Assembly (NCBI GenBank): GCA_029706075.1
Contig: JAINUG010000086.1
Span: forward strand, 496,001-560,000
From: Aldrovandia affinis
Taxonomy: Eukaryota; Chordata; Actinopteri; Notacanthiformes; Halosauridae
DNA: 64,000 nucleotides
Reading direction: 5' to 3'
Shown: positions 38,409-49,046 of the stretch, one piece after another
Numbering within the stretch: the first letter of the stretch is position 1
How the letters are laid out: every line of letters starts with the position of its first letter
Made by a program: the position numbers and the translations under genes
The notes under the pieces: generated by a model
What the model was told of the DNA's origin: nothing
Databases searched by the model: none
Seen by the model: only the letters and a program-made list of their open reading frames with translations

Positions 38409-38676
38409 TATTTTTTTTGTTTTCTCCCAATTTGGTAGCCAATTACACCCACGATTTTCAGATCGCCAGCGACGACCAGAACTCCGGCACCCCAGAGCCA
38501 CTCCTGTGCGCAGCGAATGTCTTGTCGGCTTCATTCCCCCCTCCCTGGGGCGGACAGCCAATTGCCATCCCGGTGGCATTCCCGACCAGAGCCGACTTTG
38601 GCGCCTCCGGGGAATTGAACCCTGGTCGTTGTGGCCAGCGTCGGACGTTGAAACCACTAGACCACGCGGGAGGCCC
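38409..38676 (-). mobile_element. tRNA-derived SINE (family A), copy 2
   Basis: Same head and tail as the 12.6-kb copy: minus-strand GGGCCTCCCGCGTGGTCTAGTGG start (plus end at 38676), B box opposite GGGGAATTGAACCCTGG near 38608, and tail opposite TTTTCTCCCAATTTGGTAGC at 38420-38440. A block of about 100 bases of the body present in copy 1 is missing here. Confidence 0.88.
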
Positions 38677-41600
38677 GTCTTGTAGTTTGTTTAACTGGTT
38701 CCCTACAGCCTACAGGGTCCTGTTCAAGAGTCGTGTTATTGAAGTATGAATTTGTACTACGTATATAAGTACGAGTTGTCCGTGTGAATTTGTAATTCTG
38801 TATACCCTAAGATCTAAGCTGTTTAACTAAACAATTCTCCCCCCCACGTGCACATTTTCCAATTTGGGAAGCCCAATGGTGCCACAGTTGGCAGCGGTAC
38901 GGTCCAGGTTCGATCCAAGCTGTCTGGTGCAACACTGCACTAAGCACAAGAGCTTCGACAGGATGCAGCACTCAAGAGGCCAGGAATCCCTCTTCTGAAA
39001 AGTTTCTAGCTCATTAGCACTCTGTGTAAACAACCTTGGAGCTGTTGATCGATCTGAGATTTTGGCTTTCTCCAACACATCCGGTTGTTAAAGCGCTAGG
39101 CAGGCCCGGGCGCGGTTGCATGCAGGGTTTCAGTCCCCGCCCGGGCTAGGATGGGAGCGTATCCATCATCCTCACATCCCCATAATTGCGTTTGTGAATA
39201 TTTTATGACCGAGGGAACCATTTTCCCCTTCCTTTTTATCTTTGCGTTCTTAAAGGGGAAATCTTAAGCCAACGTCGGAGGCTGTCGAGCGGATGAACGG
39301 TGTCGACGACGCGATGCAGGCCAGCTCTTTGACCTCGCCAAGGCAAGCGCTTCTTTGTGTCCTGCGTGCCATCTCCACGGTCGGCTGCGGGGAATGGCTG
39401 TTCACTCAACCGCGCTCAAGGGTCACCGAATGTGCTCTTGACTTTAGCATAACCTTAGAGATAACTACCGAGGGAAAAAGAAAAACCCAAAACATTTAGA
39501 TTTGGCAACATTAAGCTGCCGTATATCATCTGGGTGGATTTGTATTCATAGCGAAGAAAGGAAAGATCTGTGTTGTAGGCGTTTAATTTGTATCGCTGTA
39601 CTCGCTGTAGTGTTTTCAGAATGGCCGTAAATCTACAGAAGGCCACAAAGTGGCTGAGATTTGGGGAAGCAGGATTTTTCCGTTTGAGTACGGCTCGTGT
39701 GTAAAACTAAAAGACTAGGATTCCTCCTGGCGTTTTCCCTTTCTCGCGTGAACCGGCCTATTATTGAAATTGACTTCACGACACAGAAGAGGGAGGTGTT
39801 TTCTTGTAAGAATACCGCTTAATGTAAAATTAATCTCTTGAGGGCAGCGCATTTTAAGTTCTTACTCGAGCGTTTTATTTTTTCATGTCCGGCCATCGCA
39901 GTTTTGCGTGGGGGGGGACTCGCGCGCGTTCCTGAAATAAATGCAAAGGGGTGGGGGTGGAAAGAGGGGTCTCCAAGGGCTACAACGCTCTCTTCATCTG
40001 ACCCTTTTAAAACTCAAGGCCGCTCTCGGGAGTGTGGGGAGTCGTAGGCAAATGGAATCTTTATTTAGACCCCTTTCTTGAGCACATTCCCTCGAGTCTT
40101 GGGGCTACTGGCTTTCCACGCCGAAGAGCCGGAGCCTTCAATAAACGCTCTTGTAAATAATGATCCGCAAGCTCCCGATGCATTTCCTTGCTTAGTCGTC
40201 TTTTGATAAAGCCGCAGGATTTCAACAGCAGCCGGCTACTCGTTCATGGTGATGGACCGTGCTAACCTTGCTAGTCGAGGCTGAAGAGAAACGGTTTCTC
40301 TCGGAAACGCCGATCTGATCCCCCCCACCACCCCCCTCCCTCCCAACGTTAACGATCATCTTAATTTACCGTGTTACGATATGTTGAGAGCTACAAAACC
40401 AAGATTAGATCATTTGCACAAAATTGCATTGGCTTGTTTTTCAATTGAGTAACAGTTAATATAATCAGGCTCTGGAATTGGCACGTCTAGGATCGTTTCT
40501 GTTTTGGCCTGGCGATTTATTTGACGTTTCCAGCACCATGGCAGCAGGATTGCAACTTTCATTCTCACTTAAAACTGATTTAGTTTTTAAAGCCATCAAA
40601 ACAAAACCAACCACACAATGCTACAGCAGCACACTTCCCTTAGTGTCAAATTCGCTCTTTCCCCTTCGCTGCTTCATAAGTTAAGTGTCCATTTTTCCAA
40701 TGTGCATCCAAAGCCTGCTTTCGCTCTTATACCTGTCTGCTTCACCTCTTATTTGCACAATTATTATTATTATTTATTTTTCTCATTGCAATTGGTATTC
40801 GACCATCTCATTGGTAGAGAGATGGCCTTCCCCTGTGTCTGTAAGCCTGTGATGTCATTTGAATTATAGAGTTTACATCCGTAATCCTTTGTGCCGTTTT
40901 ATTTTCTCTCGGAAAAGGGAGTGAGTCATTCAACCCGCCTGCCCTGGTGCCTTGTCCTCACCCTTTGTGTAAAAAGCAAAAGCAGGTGCTGCGTTCTTGT
41001 TTTCCGTTCCGATGCATTTTGAGTTTGGCGGTCAAAGAAATTTCACGGAAGAGGAAGAATTGAAAAATGAAATGCTCACTCGAAGTTTTCTGGGTCTACA
41101 GGGGCAAATTAGTCCCCCGTTGTTCCATTTGTCTGATTTCTCAGCAGGATTTGACTTGGCGCTGCTGATGTTGGCTTCCAAAAAAAAGCCTTTTTGTCCT
41201 AAGTTGCATTATCGTCAAGTGGAGTCACACGGAGAAAACCCTGGTGGAAGATGCGGGCACGCCCAGTGCCACCGCCACACTGCTTGTGGTAAATCTTCCC
41301 CCGAACATGTTTATATTATTTCAAAGGTTATAAATCAATCTGCACAGGTTTGATGATTATAGCTTCTACATATCAAAGGACACATGACAACATTGCAGAG
41401 AAATGAACCAGCACACCCTCTCCATGGTTGTGGCCGTTTCATGCCATGGGGTGTATGTGTTGTGTGTGTTGTGCGTAACAAGTTTGAAGTGGTCTCCACC
41501 CGCTCATTAAAGCAGCAACACTTGATAAATGCACACCGTGGATTGTACTTCTATGGCACTAATGTTGGAGGGCCCTTTCTGTGCTGAACAGCGACATTGA

Positions 41601-41944
41601 GTTGAGAGCAGGAACTCGGGTGGCTGTGCAGTGCCAGTGCGTTTCGGCCCCATTTCGTCCAGGCGGGGGAAGGGTGGCCTAACCACTTGAGTCATCAGCC
41701 ACGCTTAGATTAACCATCTTAATTACCTCACTGCAAAAAGGCCCCTCTAATGTAGCATCTTAAATGCAATCAGGACTGTGCAACCCAAGCACTAATATTA
41801 ATTTACCTAAACCAGCAGCGCATCGATCGGCCTCATCGCAAGCCAGGACGTCTCCGTACGCGTAATGCGGCAGGACAGGCGAGTCCCCGTCGTAAAGCGA
41901 AAGCACCTAATCCTTCTCCCATCTCCTGTGCCGTTATACGTCCC
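38677..41944. other. no supported gene
   Basis: No coding evidence. 39.08-39.14 kb contains GCAGGGTTTCAGTCCCCGCCC, a B-box-like word, but the rest of a tRNA head is not convincing. C-rich and G-rich runs occur near 40320-40345 and 39908-39916. Confidence 0.35.
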
Positions 41945-42110
41945 AGCTGCTGTTAATGAGAAGCAAAGGGGCTCGCTCCATGCATTGCTGATTGCCCCCC
42001 AGTGTTAGGACTGGAAATAGCTAAGAGCAGCAATTTATTGTACAAATCAGCATTAGGAAGGGGGAAATGGTCAAGGACTGCCAAGTAGTTGTGGCCCACC
42101 TGCTGTTCGG
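41945..42110. promoter_or_regulatory. putative conserved non-coding block
   Basis: Enhancer-like sequence without repeats: CTGTTAATGAGAAGCAAAGG, TCCATGCATTGCTGATTGCC, GCAGCAATTTATTGTACAAA. Inferred only from word content and lack of coding or repeat signal. Confidence 0.25.
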
Positions 42111-42140
42111 CATGCGTGGAGTTGACAGCTTTTGATGCTG

Positions 42141-42166
42141 CCACGTCCACGTCCACGTCCACGTCC
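42141..42166. repeat. hexanucleotide (CCACGT)n, about 4 units
   Basis: CCACGT repeats four times followed by CC. Each unit holds CACGT, an E-box/bHLH core overlap. Confidence 0.9.
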
Positions 42167-42443
42167 TGCGCGGCGCCACGTGTTGGAAAAGCGTTTCGCG
42201 CGGTCGCGCCGGGAGAAATCGACAAGACGATCGGAATCTCGCCGCTTCCCACGGGGGTTAAGAAAAGCAGCGACACGAGTCATTTTGTGATGGTGAGGCA
42301 CTCCGAATGAAATGTCATTAAAAGGATATATGGACCTTTTTTATGTCGCGGTTCTCAGATTTTGCGCGAGCATCACTTTATGATCTGACGTGAAACCACA
42401 GGAAGAATCGGGGCAGACACGTTTGGCCTACATACGCCTATGC

Positions 42444-42463
42444 GCACACACTCTGACAGGCAG

Positions 42464-42495
<32 letters not shown>

Positions 42496-42785
42496 ACAGG
42501 CACACACACAGACAACAGACGGAGGCATGCCCACGCACAGACTCAGACAGATGGACATACCGACGGCCCGAGAGATTGCACACAGTCGGAGACGCACACG
42601 TGCACGTCGTGAAAGCACAGATGCATGTACAAATGAATGCATGGGTGCAGACAAACCCACATGGAGATGGCCAGAAAATGGCCAAAGTAACACACTCGTG
42701 CACACAAATAGGCATGCGATGCTCGCGCACACACACACACACACAAATGGGCATGCACACACCTACGCAAGTTTGTGTACATGCG
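42444..42785. repeat. imperfect CA-rich simple repeat region
   Basis: Contains a pure CA run at 42463-42490, the duplicated word ACACTCTGACAGGCA on both sides of it, and a second pure CA run near 42729-42744, all within CA/CG/GACA-rich sequence. Long Thr/His- or Cys/Val-rich frames here are repeat artefacts. Confidence 0.9.
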
Positions 42786-42895
42786 CACAGGCCACAGGCG
42801 AAGGCGGCTTTCTTGTTAACAGCACCCACTGCAACAGATCAATAGCAATTTTACTATGGGTCAGATCCCCAATGACAGTGGTGTGCATCCAAACT

Positions 42896-43037
42896 CTCTT
42901 ATTCCCACAAAACTAAACGGGAAAACCTGTCTGCTTCACCTGTTATTCCCACAAAAGCAAACCAGTAAACCGGTGTTTTCACCTCTTATTCCCACAGAAT
43001 CGAACCGGAAAATCTGCGTTTCACCTGGTATTCCCAT
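42896..43037. repeat. minisatellite, 42-44-bp unit, 3.3 copies
   Basis: Units begin at 42896, 42940, 42983 and 43025. Each starts CTNNTATTCCCAC and the full units end with a TTCACC-like word; the middle carries variants of AAACNGGAAAACC. Unit lengths of 44, 43 and 42 and mismatches between units show it is not very young. Confidence 0.85.
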
Positions 43038-43559
43038 GTACCCGTGTCTTTCCTTTCGTCGAAATGACGGGTAATGAGATTCCTGAGATCCTGAAATTGG
43101 CGCACCGGTCTACGTGCTCCTCGTAAATGGCATTTTCAAGCTTCATTAAAACTCACTTAGCTCTACAAATTCAATACCCGGTTTCTTTTTTTAAAGTATG
43201 CATTTTTTTCTGATGGCATTCCTTTCGGAATCATTTTGTTTTTGCAGGCGTTTTGTTTTTTGCGAGAGACACCCCCTGTAATATTTTCATTTTTGAGTAC
43301 AAAATGTTAAACATCATTAACCTTTGAGATCTCTCTCCCCCCCCATTTTTGTATGGTTTAGAAGCTGGTTGTTCCTCAGAGCAATTTTGAACATCCACTT
43401 AGAATCATTGGGACACTGCGTGCGTGCGTGCCACGAGGGGGGGGGTTGGGGGTTTTGGTATTGCTGACTGTGAGGAAGTGCGTGTTCTAGGAGAGGAAAG
43501 GTGCTGTATAAATATACCTGCCACAGTCAGACAAAAACTGACTGGCAGTGACTTGTGTG

Positions 43560-43746
43560 TCTTATGTTTGTGTTTGTTCATTGTTAGCTGATACTTATAA
43601 CAAGTTATTTATTTATTATTATTATGAATGCTGCTGCTGCTGTTGTTTTTCCAGTGTATTTGCTTGTTTTCTTAAATGTTACCCTTTGCAAATATGTATT
43701 TTTAAAATGTCATGCCAATAAAGCATTTAAATTGAATTGAACTGAG
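43560..43746 (+). mobile_element. LINE 3' end (copy 1)
   Basis: Ends with CATGCCAATAAAGCATTT followed by AAATTGAATTGAACTG. The ATGCCAATAAAGC word followed by an A/GAATT-type tail is the 3' terminus of a fish non-LTR retrotransposon. The same terminus recurs at 45.51 kb. Only the 3' UTR is recognised; a TG run follows at 43756-43775. Confidence 0.65.
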
Positions 43747-43755
43747 TATGAGAGG

Positions 43756-43775
43756 GTGTGTGTGTGTGTGTGTGT
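43756..43775. repeat. (TG)n microsatellite
   Basis: About ten TG units, directly after the LINE 3' end. Confidence 0.95.
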
Positions 43776-43832
43776 ATTCTATGCACTATAAACTAGATTC
43801 AGACAAACTAAAATGCCTATAAGAATTTGCCT

Positions 43833-44630
43833 ATGTTATTATATGGCAGTAAATTATGGGTCCCCCATTCCAACCCTGAAATTGGAACAAAACCCCAACA
43901 GAAATGTGCCAATTGGAATTTGCTAAAAACATCCAGCATGTTGACAGAAATGCACCAAATAATGCCTGCAGAGCAGAACTGAGACCATTCCCTTTGCAGA
44001 TCGAAGTTGAAAAAAGGGCGACTAGGTTCTAGTGCCACTTAAACCAGGCAGCCCAGTGCTCACTAACATACAAAGCCCTACTGAGCAACCAGATCTCCCA
44101 ATGCAAGGACCCCCTGGGCCAACTGGCTCTGAGGCTCATTGAACAGAGCCCATTGAAAGTTAGGTTCCAAAAACGATGTTTTAAGTGAGAAGTTGAAGGT
44201 TTTGATCAAAAGCCAAAAAAGACAGGAAATTAAAATGAGCATCAAAACCTTAACACACAGGTTTTCCTGCACACTGCTTTGACACCTGCTACAGTACTGT
44301 AGCTATGTTGGTCTACTATAGCCTACTTAGAACAACATGTAGGCTACTCACCACTAAGCAGGTTGCTTAGGATTCAAAGCTTCTCTAAAGCAGCCTAATT
44401 CGTACTCTTCAGAGGGATAATGAACCTAACAGTGGACTGCCTACTGGCAAAACCCTAATCCCAAAACAATAATGGAAAAAATAGATCTACATTTGAAAAA
44501 TGAATACACTGAAAATTGGAAATATTTAAATTGGGAAGAAAAGTTTCAAAACAAACTGCAGTTCTGTCAGGCCCTAAACAAGCAATACATCGTCAGCATA
44601 CCCCAAAACTTGCGAGCCGCCAGAACAGAT
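43833..44630 (+). pseudogene. LINE ORF2 C-terminal relic
   Basis: Plus-strand frames carry the C-terminal region that follows the reverse transcriptase domain in a fish LINE: MLLYGSKLWVPHSNPEIG, then after one frameshift TPTEMCQLEFAKNIQHVDRN, APNNACRAELRPFPLQIEVE, KRATRF-stop-CHLNQAA and TYKALLSNQISQC. The in-frame TAG at 44030-44032 replaces an expected Trp codon. A further piece, KIDLHLKNEYTENWKYL to NKLQFCQALNKQY, follows at about 44475-44600. In an intact element this region belongs to the polymerase protein that copies the LINE RNA into a nicked target. The frameshift, stops and missing N-terminus make it dead. It is interrupted by a Tc1-like fragment, and its 3' UTR resumes at 45.37 kb. 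Confidence 0.85.
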
Positions 44631-44638
44631 TCAGTGCG

Positions 44639-44755
44639 CCATGGCATAGGTTCTACAAGTGTCTGGAACGCTATTAGAGGGATGCAACAGCATTCTTCCA
44701 CAAATTCCATCATTTGGTGTTTTTTTGATGGTGGTTGGCAAACTCAAAATGCAGA
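44639..44755 (-). pseudogene. Tc1-like transposase C-terminus, part 1
   Basis: The minus strand encodes HQMMEFVEECCCIPLIAFQ and then TLVEPMPW, the extreme C-terminus of the Tc1-like transposase family represented at 10.6 kb. It continues, across an inserted SINE, with the fragment at 45297-45370. Confidence 0.8.
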
Positions 44756-44929
44756 ATCAAAGTTAAAAAAATGTATATCTCCGTATTAATGAAGAGACCG
44801 ACCCGATGTTCGTAACGGAAGACATGAAAGTTGAATTACACTGCCGGCTGCGTGAACACAAGCACATTACAAAATGTTCTACACACACTGGTTCGTGCTG
44901 TGGTTTTCTACAGTTTAACAGGTACATTT

Positions 44930-45200
44930 GCAGTCGTTCACACTGGGAGTGAGACGCAGGGCCCGCCTGATTGAGCCAGAGACAAAGGCGAAGCATCGTT
45001 TCCTCCGAGACGGCACTTGTCATGCTGTCGACTGTAACTGTGGCACCCCAGGACCACTTCTGTGCACAGCGAACTGTGTCGGCTTCCCTCCCCTCTCCCT
45101 GGGGCGGACAGGCCAGAGCCAACTGGCGCGACGGGGAATCGAACCCCGGTCGCCGTGGCCAGCCTTGGACGTTGAAACCACTAGACCACGTGGGAGGCCC
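44930..45200 (-). mobile_element. tRNA-derived SINE (family A), copy 3, inserted in Tc1 relic
   Basis: Minus-strand head GGGCCTCCCACGTGGTCTAGTGG (plus end at 45200), B box opposite GGGGAATCGAACCCCGG near 45133, and body opposite GACAAAGGCGAAGC and TCCTCCGAGACGGCAC, all matching copy 1. The tail is not recognisable. It sits between the two halves of the Tc1-like relic, so it inserted later than that transposon. Confidence 0.88.
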
Positions 45201-45296
45201 TTGTAGTTTCTAATACACAAACACAAACCTCACCTCTGTTCTCTGACCAAATGTCATCTTTCTTATATATACTACAAATTTTATTCTTACAGTGGG

Positions 45297-45370
45297 GGGA
45301 AATGCTGTCAAAGGCGCTGCTCCAGAATCTACCCTTAACCGTTCAGTTGGGTTGAGATCTGGTGATTAAG
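45297..45370 (-). pseudogene. Tc1-like transposase relic, part 2
   Basis: Minus-strand translation gives a degenerate SPDLNPTER followed by a frame-disrupted RLRVDSGAAPLTAF, matching the PDLNPTEQLR block of the 10.6-kb relic. It also aligns at nucleotide level: GCGCTGCTCCAGAATCT and CAGTTGGGTTGAGATCTGGT occur in both. Confidence 0.85.
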
Positions 45371-45540
45371 GTGGCCGTGCGTGCACTTGCGTATGTGGAT
45401 ACATGCACACACATGCTTCTCTTTATCAACATACAATATGGTTGCTTAATGTTGTTTTGTTTTAGTTTATGAACATGTGTACTATACTTTGGCAACACAA
45501 TTTATTTGTGATGCCAATAAAGCTCCATTTGACTTTTGTG
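45371..45540 (+). mobile_element. LINE 3' UTR and end (copy 2)
   Basis: Contains TACTTTGGCAACACAATTT and ends TGATGCCAATAAAGCTCCATT, the same terminal motif as at 43.71 kb. Its position fits the 3' end of the LINE whose ORF relic starts at 43833, separated from it by the Tc1/SINE insertion. Confidence 0.65.
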
Positions 45541-46055
45541 TGTGGGAGTGTTCCTGGGTCTATAAACCTGGTAACATTGTGTGAGAAACCAGTGACGATG
45601 ACCTCTGGTAGTGAATGAATGAAGGAGCTGTGAGCACTGCTGTCGAAGTTTGAGGACGGTGGAGATGTGGCAGGGTTGGGCAGTGGTTCAGGTAAAGGGC
45701 TCTGCTGCAGCAGAAGTACATGTATCCAAGTCGAACGTTTTTCGGTCTTTTCTTTCCAGTTGTGGTTCGTTCCTAACCTGAAAATGCGATCCTTTCTCCT
45801 GGCCCAAAGAGTGGGGCCGAAATGATTAATGCTGCGAAAACACAAACTATCAATATGACCGGACCGTTTGCGCACCACATCTAAACATCATCCCTCGGCC
45901 TGTGACAGAATTGATATCTTTCCCAGATGGAATGGTGAGCTGGCCTGGCAGTTGACATTGACGAAGCGGTAATTTTATCTAAGGGTTCACTTGATACTTT
46001 GGGAATTAAGAATACGCCGTGCTGGGCCATTTTCCCACAGCTGTTTGTGTGTATT
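45541..46055. other. no supported gene
   Basis: The 138-codon minus-strand frame at 45462-45878 runs through the LINE end and has no domain, so it is not called. Confidence 0.4.
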
Positions 46056-46097
46056 TTTGTGTCTGCGTACGTATGTTGCGTTGCGTATGCGTGCATT

Positions 46098-46131
<34 letters not shown>

Positions 46132-46264
46132 AACATTAATTACTCTGCATTTGTGTCTGCGTACGTATGTTGCGTTGCGTATGTGTGCGTTTCTTGTGCA
46201 TGCGTGCGTGTGTGTTTGTGCGTGTTTCTATGTGTGTGTGTCTGCGCAACATTAATTACTCTGC
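46056..46264. repeat. tandem duplication around a GT microsatellite
   Basis: Unit 1 (about 46056-46150) and unit 2 (about 46151-46264) both run GTGTCTGCGTACGTATGTTG, CGTTGCGTATG, a GT-rich part, then GCGCAACATTAATTACTCTG. The units differ chiefly in the GT part, pure (GT)n in unit 1 and interrupted and about 22 bases longer in unit 2. Confidence 0.9.
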
Positions 46265-46659
46265 AGGACTCCTCTCCCTTTCTCTTTTAGCAACATTATT
46301 GTTAGCAAAAGTGACAAACTATAAATCAAGCTAATATGCTCTGCGGTGATAGGAGACATGCTAATTTAATAAGCGTCTCTCAGATTTGACAGCCACACTG
46401 GGTTAAGTTGAGTGTAAGTACATAAAGTGCTTTAGAGAAACTGTTCCACTGCGGCATTTCAGAACGTAATTGAGGTGACGGAATACAAACGGTTTCCTTT
46501 TTTAAACACCTTGGTATTAACGTGTCAATAATGAGCGTGGAGCTCGCCTCCACACAGGAGGCGTGCAAAGAGAAAGGCACCACCTGTGAAACCGGCAGAC
46601 ATGGAGCTTACCTTTTAACTGGTAATGGCTTTGGACGTGCTTTTCAACGCGCCGCACGA
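46265..46659. other. no supported gene
   Basis: Ordinary sequence; no coding, RNA or repeat signal that I can support. Confidence 0.4.
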
Positions 46660-47000
46660 TTCACAAGCATGCCATTTTAAATGAGGATCACCCATTAGCG
46701 GCTAATTGCATTCAATATGGCAGCTTTCCTCTGCGAACAAATCATTTCAGTAACATCAAACCCCCCAAAAAAAACCCACTTTTTTTTTTTTTTTTTAAAC
46801 AATAAAAAACAGGATCTCTTATTATAGTCAAGATTATTTAATGTCGCCCGGCCTCTTTTTGTAAATGCAAATGATTTAATTGAAGTGCACAAAGGCAGCG
46901 CTGCCGCATTAAACGCAATTAAAGTAAAAAGGAATCCGCTACAGGAGGGTGATTCTTATTCAGATTTGCGGGACTTGCTAATCAGGAAAAAACTGGGTTG
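46660..47000. promoter_or_regulatory. putative conserved non-coding enhancer-like block
   Basis: Contains the octamer ATGCAAAT (46865-46872) followed by GATTTAATTGAAG, plus CATTAGCGGCTAATTGCATTC near 46693 and ACGCAATTAAAGTAAAAAGG near 46912. Octamer (POU/Oct) and TAATTG homeodomain cores packed together suggest a developmental enhancer. A T18 run at 46780-46797 interrupts it. No alignment was possible. Confidence 0.35.
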
Positions 47001-48329
47001 GGACCATTATCATTTGAAAGGGAAGATCTGTACCCCCCAACCCCCTCCTCACAACATAAATGTGGTTAGACGTTTGTCATGTTATCCACCCCACATATAG
47101 TGTGAACCAGTTGCGTTGAAGCAGAACGGTGGATTCTATTTGCTTTATATCTTTTTTCTCGGTCTTAAGATGTCTCTTCCCCCTCCCCCTCGCCATTTCT
47201 GTAAACTGCAAAAACCAATAAGGTTATCTCACGACAAAACATTTTGCAGGATTAATTTGCATGGCATATTATGAAAGGGGGTGGGAGGGGGGTTGGCGAG
47301 AGAACCCTGCGTGTCTTCATTTTCCCCACACAATGCGTGAATTTTTATCTAATTCAAAGAAGAAACGCTATCTTCATAAGAAGACCGTGAAAGGAAAACA
47401 TCTTGCTTTTGTGAACCGTTTTTGTGAGAAAACCGAGATGATGATGAATCTTGAACATCCTTACGTTGCGGCAATTCATTTTGTAATGAGAAATAATGTC
47501 CTGCTCCGTGGCCATTGTGGTTTGCTTTCCCCCTTCATGCTGTTGCTTTCATCTTTGGAGTGCTTTTTTTTTTTGTAATACGTGTAGCCCTTCCCCAGGG
47601 CTGGCGTCCTCTTTGTCCTGTTCTGGAAGCCCTCCCCACAATGTTAATTTAATTTTGAACGGTCCAGACCATTGATTTTCTTTCCCCCCAGCCTTAACTG
47701 TAATAGATGCGTAGGGCTTTTGAGCAATGATACCATCTAGGCTTATTTGTTGCTCTTTTCGTCAGAGTTTGTGCCCATTAAACATTCAGGGTGGTTTTGG
47801 AGTTGCAGCGCGCCAACGTTCATACCAAAGGGACACATCCGCGACGCGCGTTTGGGCCTCCGCTCTGGAAACTTTTGGCCAACTCCTACTTTCTGGGGTC
47901 GAATCGTCCTCCTTGGCCCCTGATGGTTGATTGCGTTCCTGATTGACAGTGACTTAGTGAGCGTTTCAAGGCATTTCGGTAGAATCAAATTGACCAGCGT
48001 TAATGGCAGCTAATACCTGTCCATTTAGTAAGGGTTTACATCCCACTCGACACAAATCATTTTAGCAGCTGACAACCGCTGTTGTTTCCCCCGTTCTTGA
48101 AAGGAGCCTTGCGTAGTAACATCTTCACATTATTTTCCAACCCTTTTTATTTTATTTTTTTCTCCCAGATTTGGAATTGGAAATCGCAGTTCTCAAATCA
48201 GCGCTGTGATACCTGCACCCGGGTGCACTCCTAAATCTCGCTGACGCTGTCCTCCTATGCACTCTCTCGTGCACCAGTTACTGTTGCATACCTTAAATTC
48301 CACACAGCTAGCACAGATTGGACTGATGA
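47001..48329. other. no supported gene
   Basis: No coding evidence. GCGTTAATGGCAGCTAATACC near 47998 is enhancer-like in style. Confidence 0.35.
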
Positions 48330-48520
48330 AAACCAGTAGCCTGTGTGTGCCAGGCATGTCCTTGGGAGGAACAAATGCAGTGGTACTCAGAGGACCTGCA
48401 CTAGCCCCGCTGGAACAAGGCTAACGTCATAGTGCAACATTGAACCTGCCACTATAAGGCTGAACCTGCTCTCATAGCTAGCGCCTTTATTGACTGAGCC
48501 ACTCTAAAACCCTGGCTTAA
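48330..48520 (-). mobile_element. degenerate tRNA-derived SINE
   Basis: The minus strand has an A-box region AGTGGCTCAGTCAATAAAGG (opposite 48484-48503), two B-box-like words GCAGGTTCAGCC and GCAGGTTCAATG, then GTCCTCTGAGTACCACTGCA. The order fits a SINE head; the family cannot be settled. Confidence 0.4.
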
Positions 48521-48983
48521 AATGGGTAGCCTACTCGTAGTGAAAGACACAACTTGTACTGGACTGTCTTTGCCTTTATACCTGAATTGGGAAAATTTAC
48601 GTTTGGCTTTAATTGCGTAAACAACACTCAGTAGCATTTTAGAATTGGCCTCCTCCATTTTGAATTTAGTTTGAACCCCAAAAAATTATTTAGTGAACAA
48701 AACACAAGTGCCTAGATGTTTGTCATACTGAGTAGAACAATCTTACTTGCTTCAAGATGAAATTCAATCTCAGGAAGTTATGGCCTTTAGAATATTGGAA
48801 ATGGAAACTAATTTTGTTGTTTTCCCTCGATTTAGACCCGTTCAAGCAAAACAAATGTAATACATTTTTATTTGCTCCGTTGTTGGAGCCGCATTGGCTT
48901 TGGCAGATGTTTCATTGCCATTCAAGAGTTCTAACCTTTTTAAAATGTTAATGCTGTTGCCAATTTATAAAAGTTTGTCTCCT

Positions 48984-49046
48984 GCGCAGGTCTTATTTCC
49001 GCTTATTTAGGATCTTATTTCGTCTGGCGCAGGTCTTATTTCCGCT
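48984..49046. repeat. short direct duplication, 43-bp period
   Basis: GCGCAGGTCTTATTTCCGCT occurs at 48984-49003 and again at 49027-49046. Confidence 0.9.

Noticed and set aside
39080-39140. B-box-like GGGTTTCAGTCCCC as a tRNA or SINE
   Set aside because: The upstream sequence does not form a tRNA head and the nearby tail-like words are in the wrong order.
42373-42916. Cys/Val-rich and Thr/His-rich frames
   Set aside because: Repeat-encoded by CA/GT-rich DNA.
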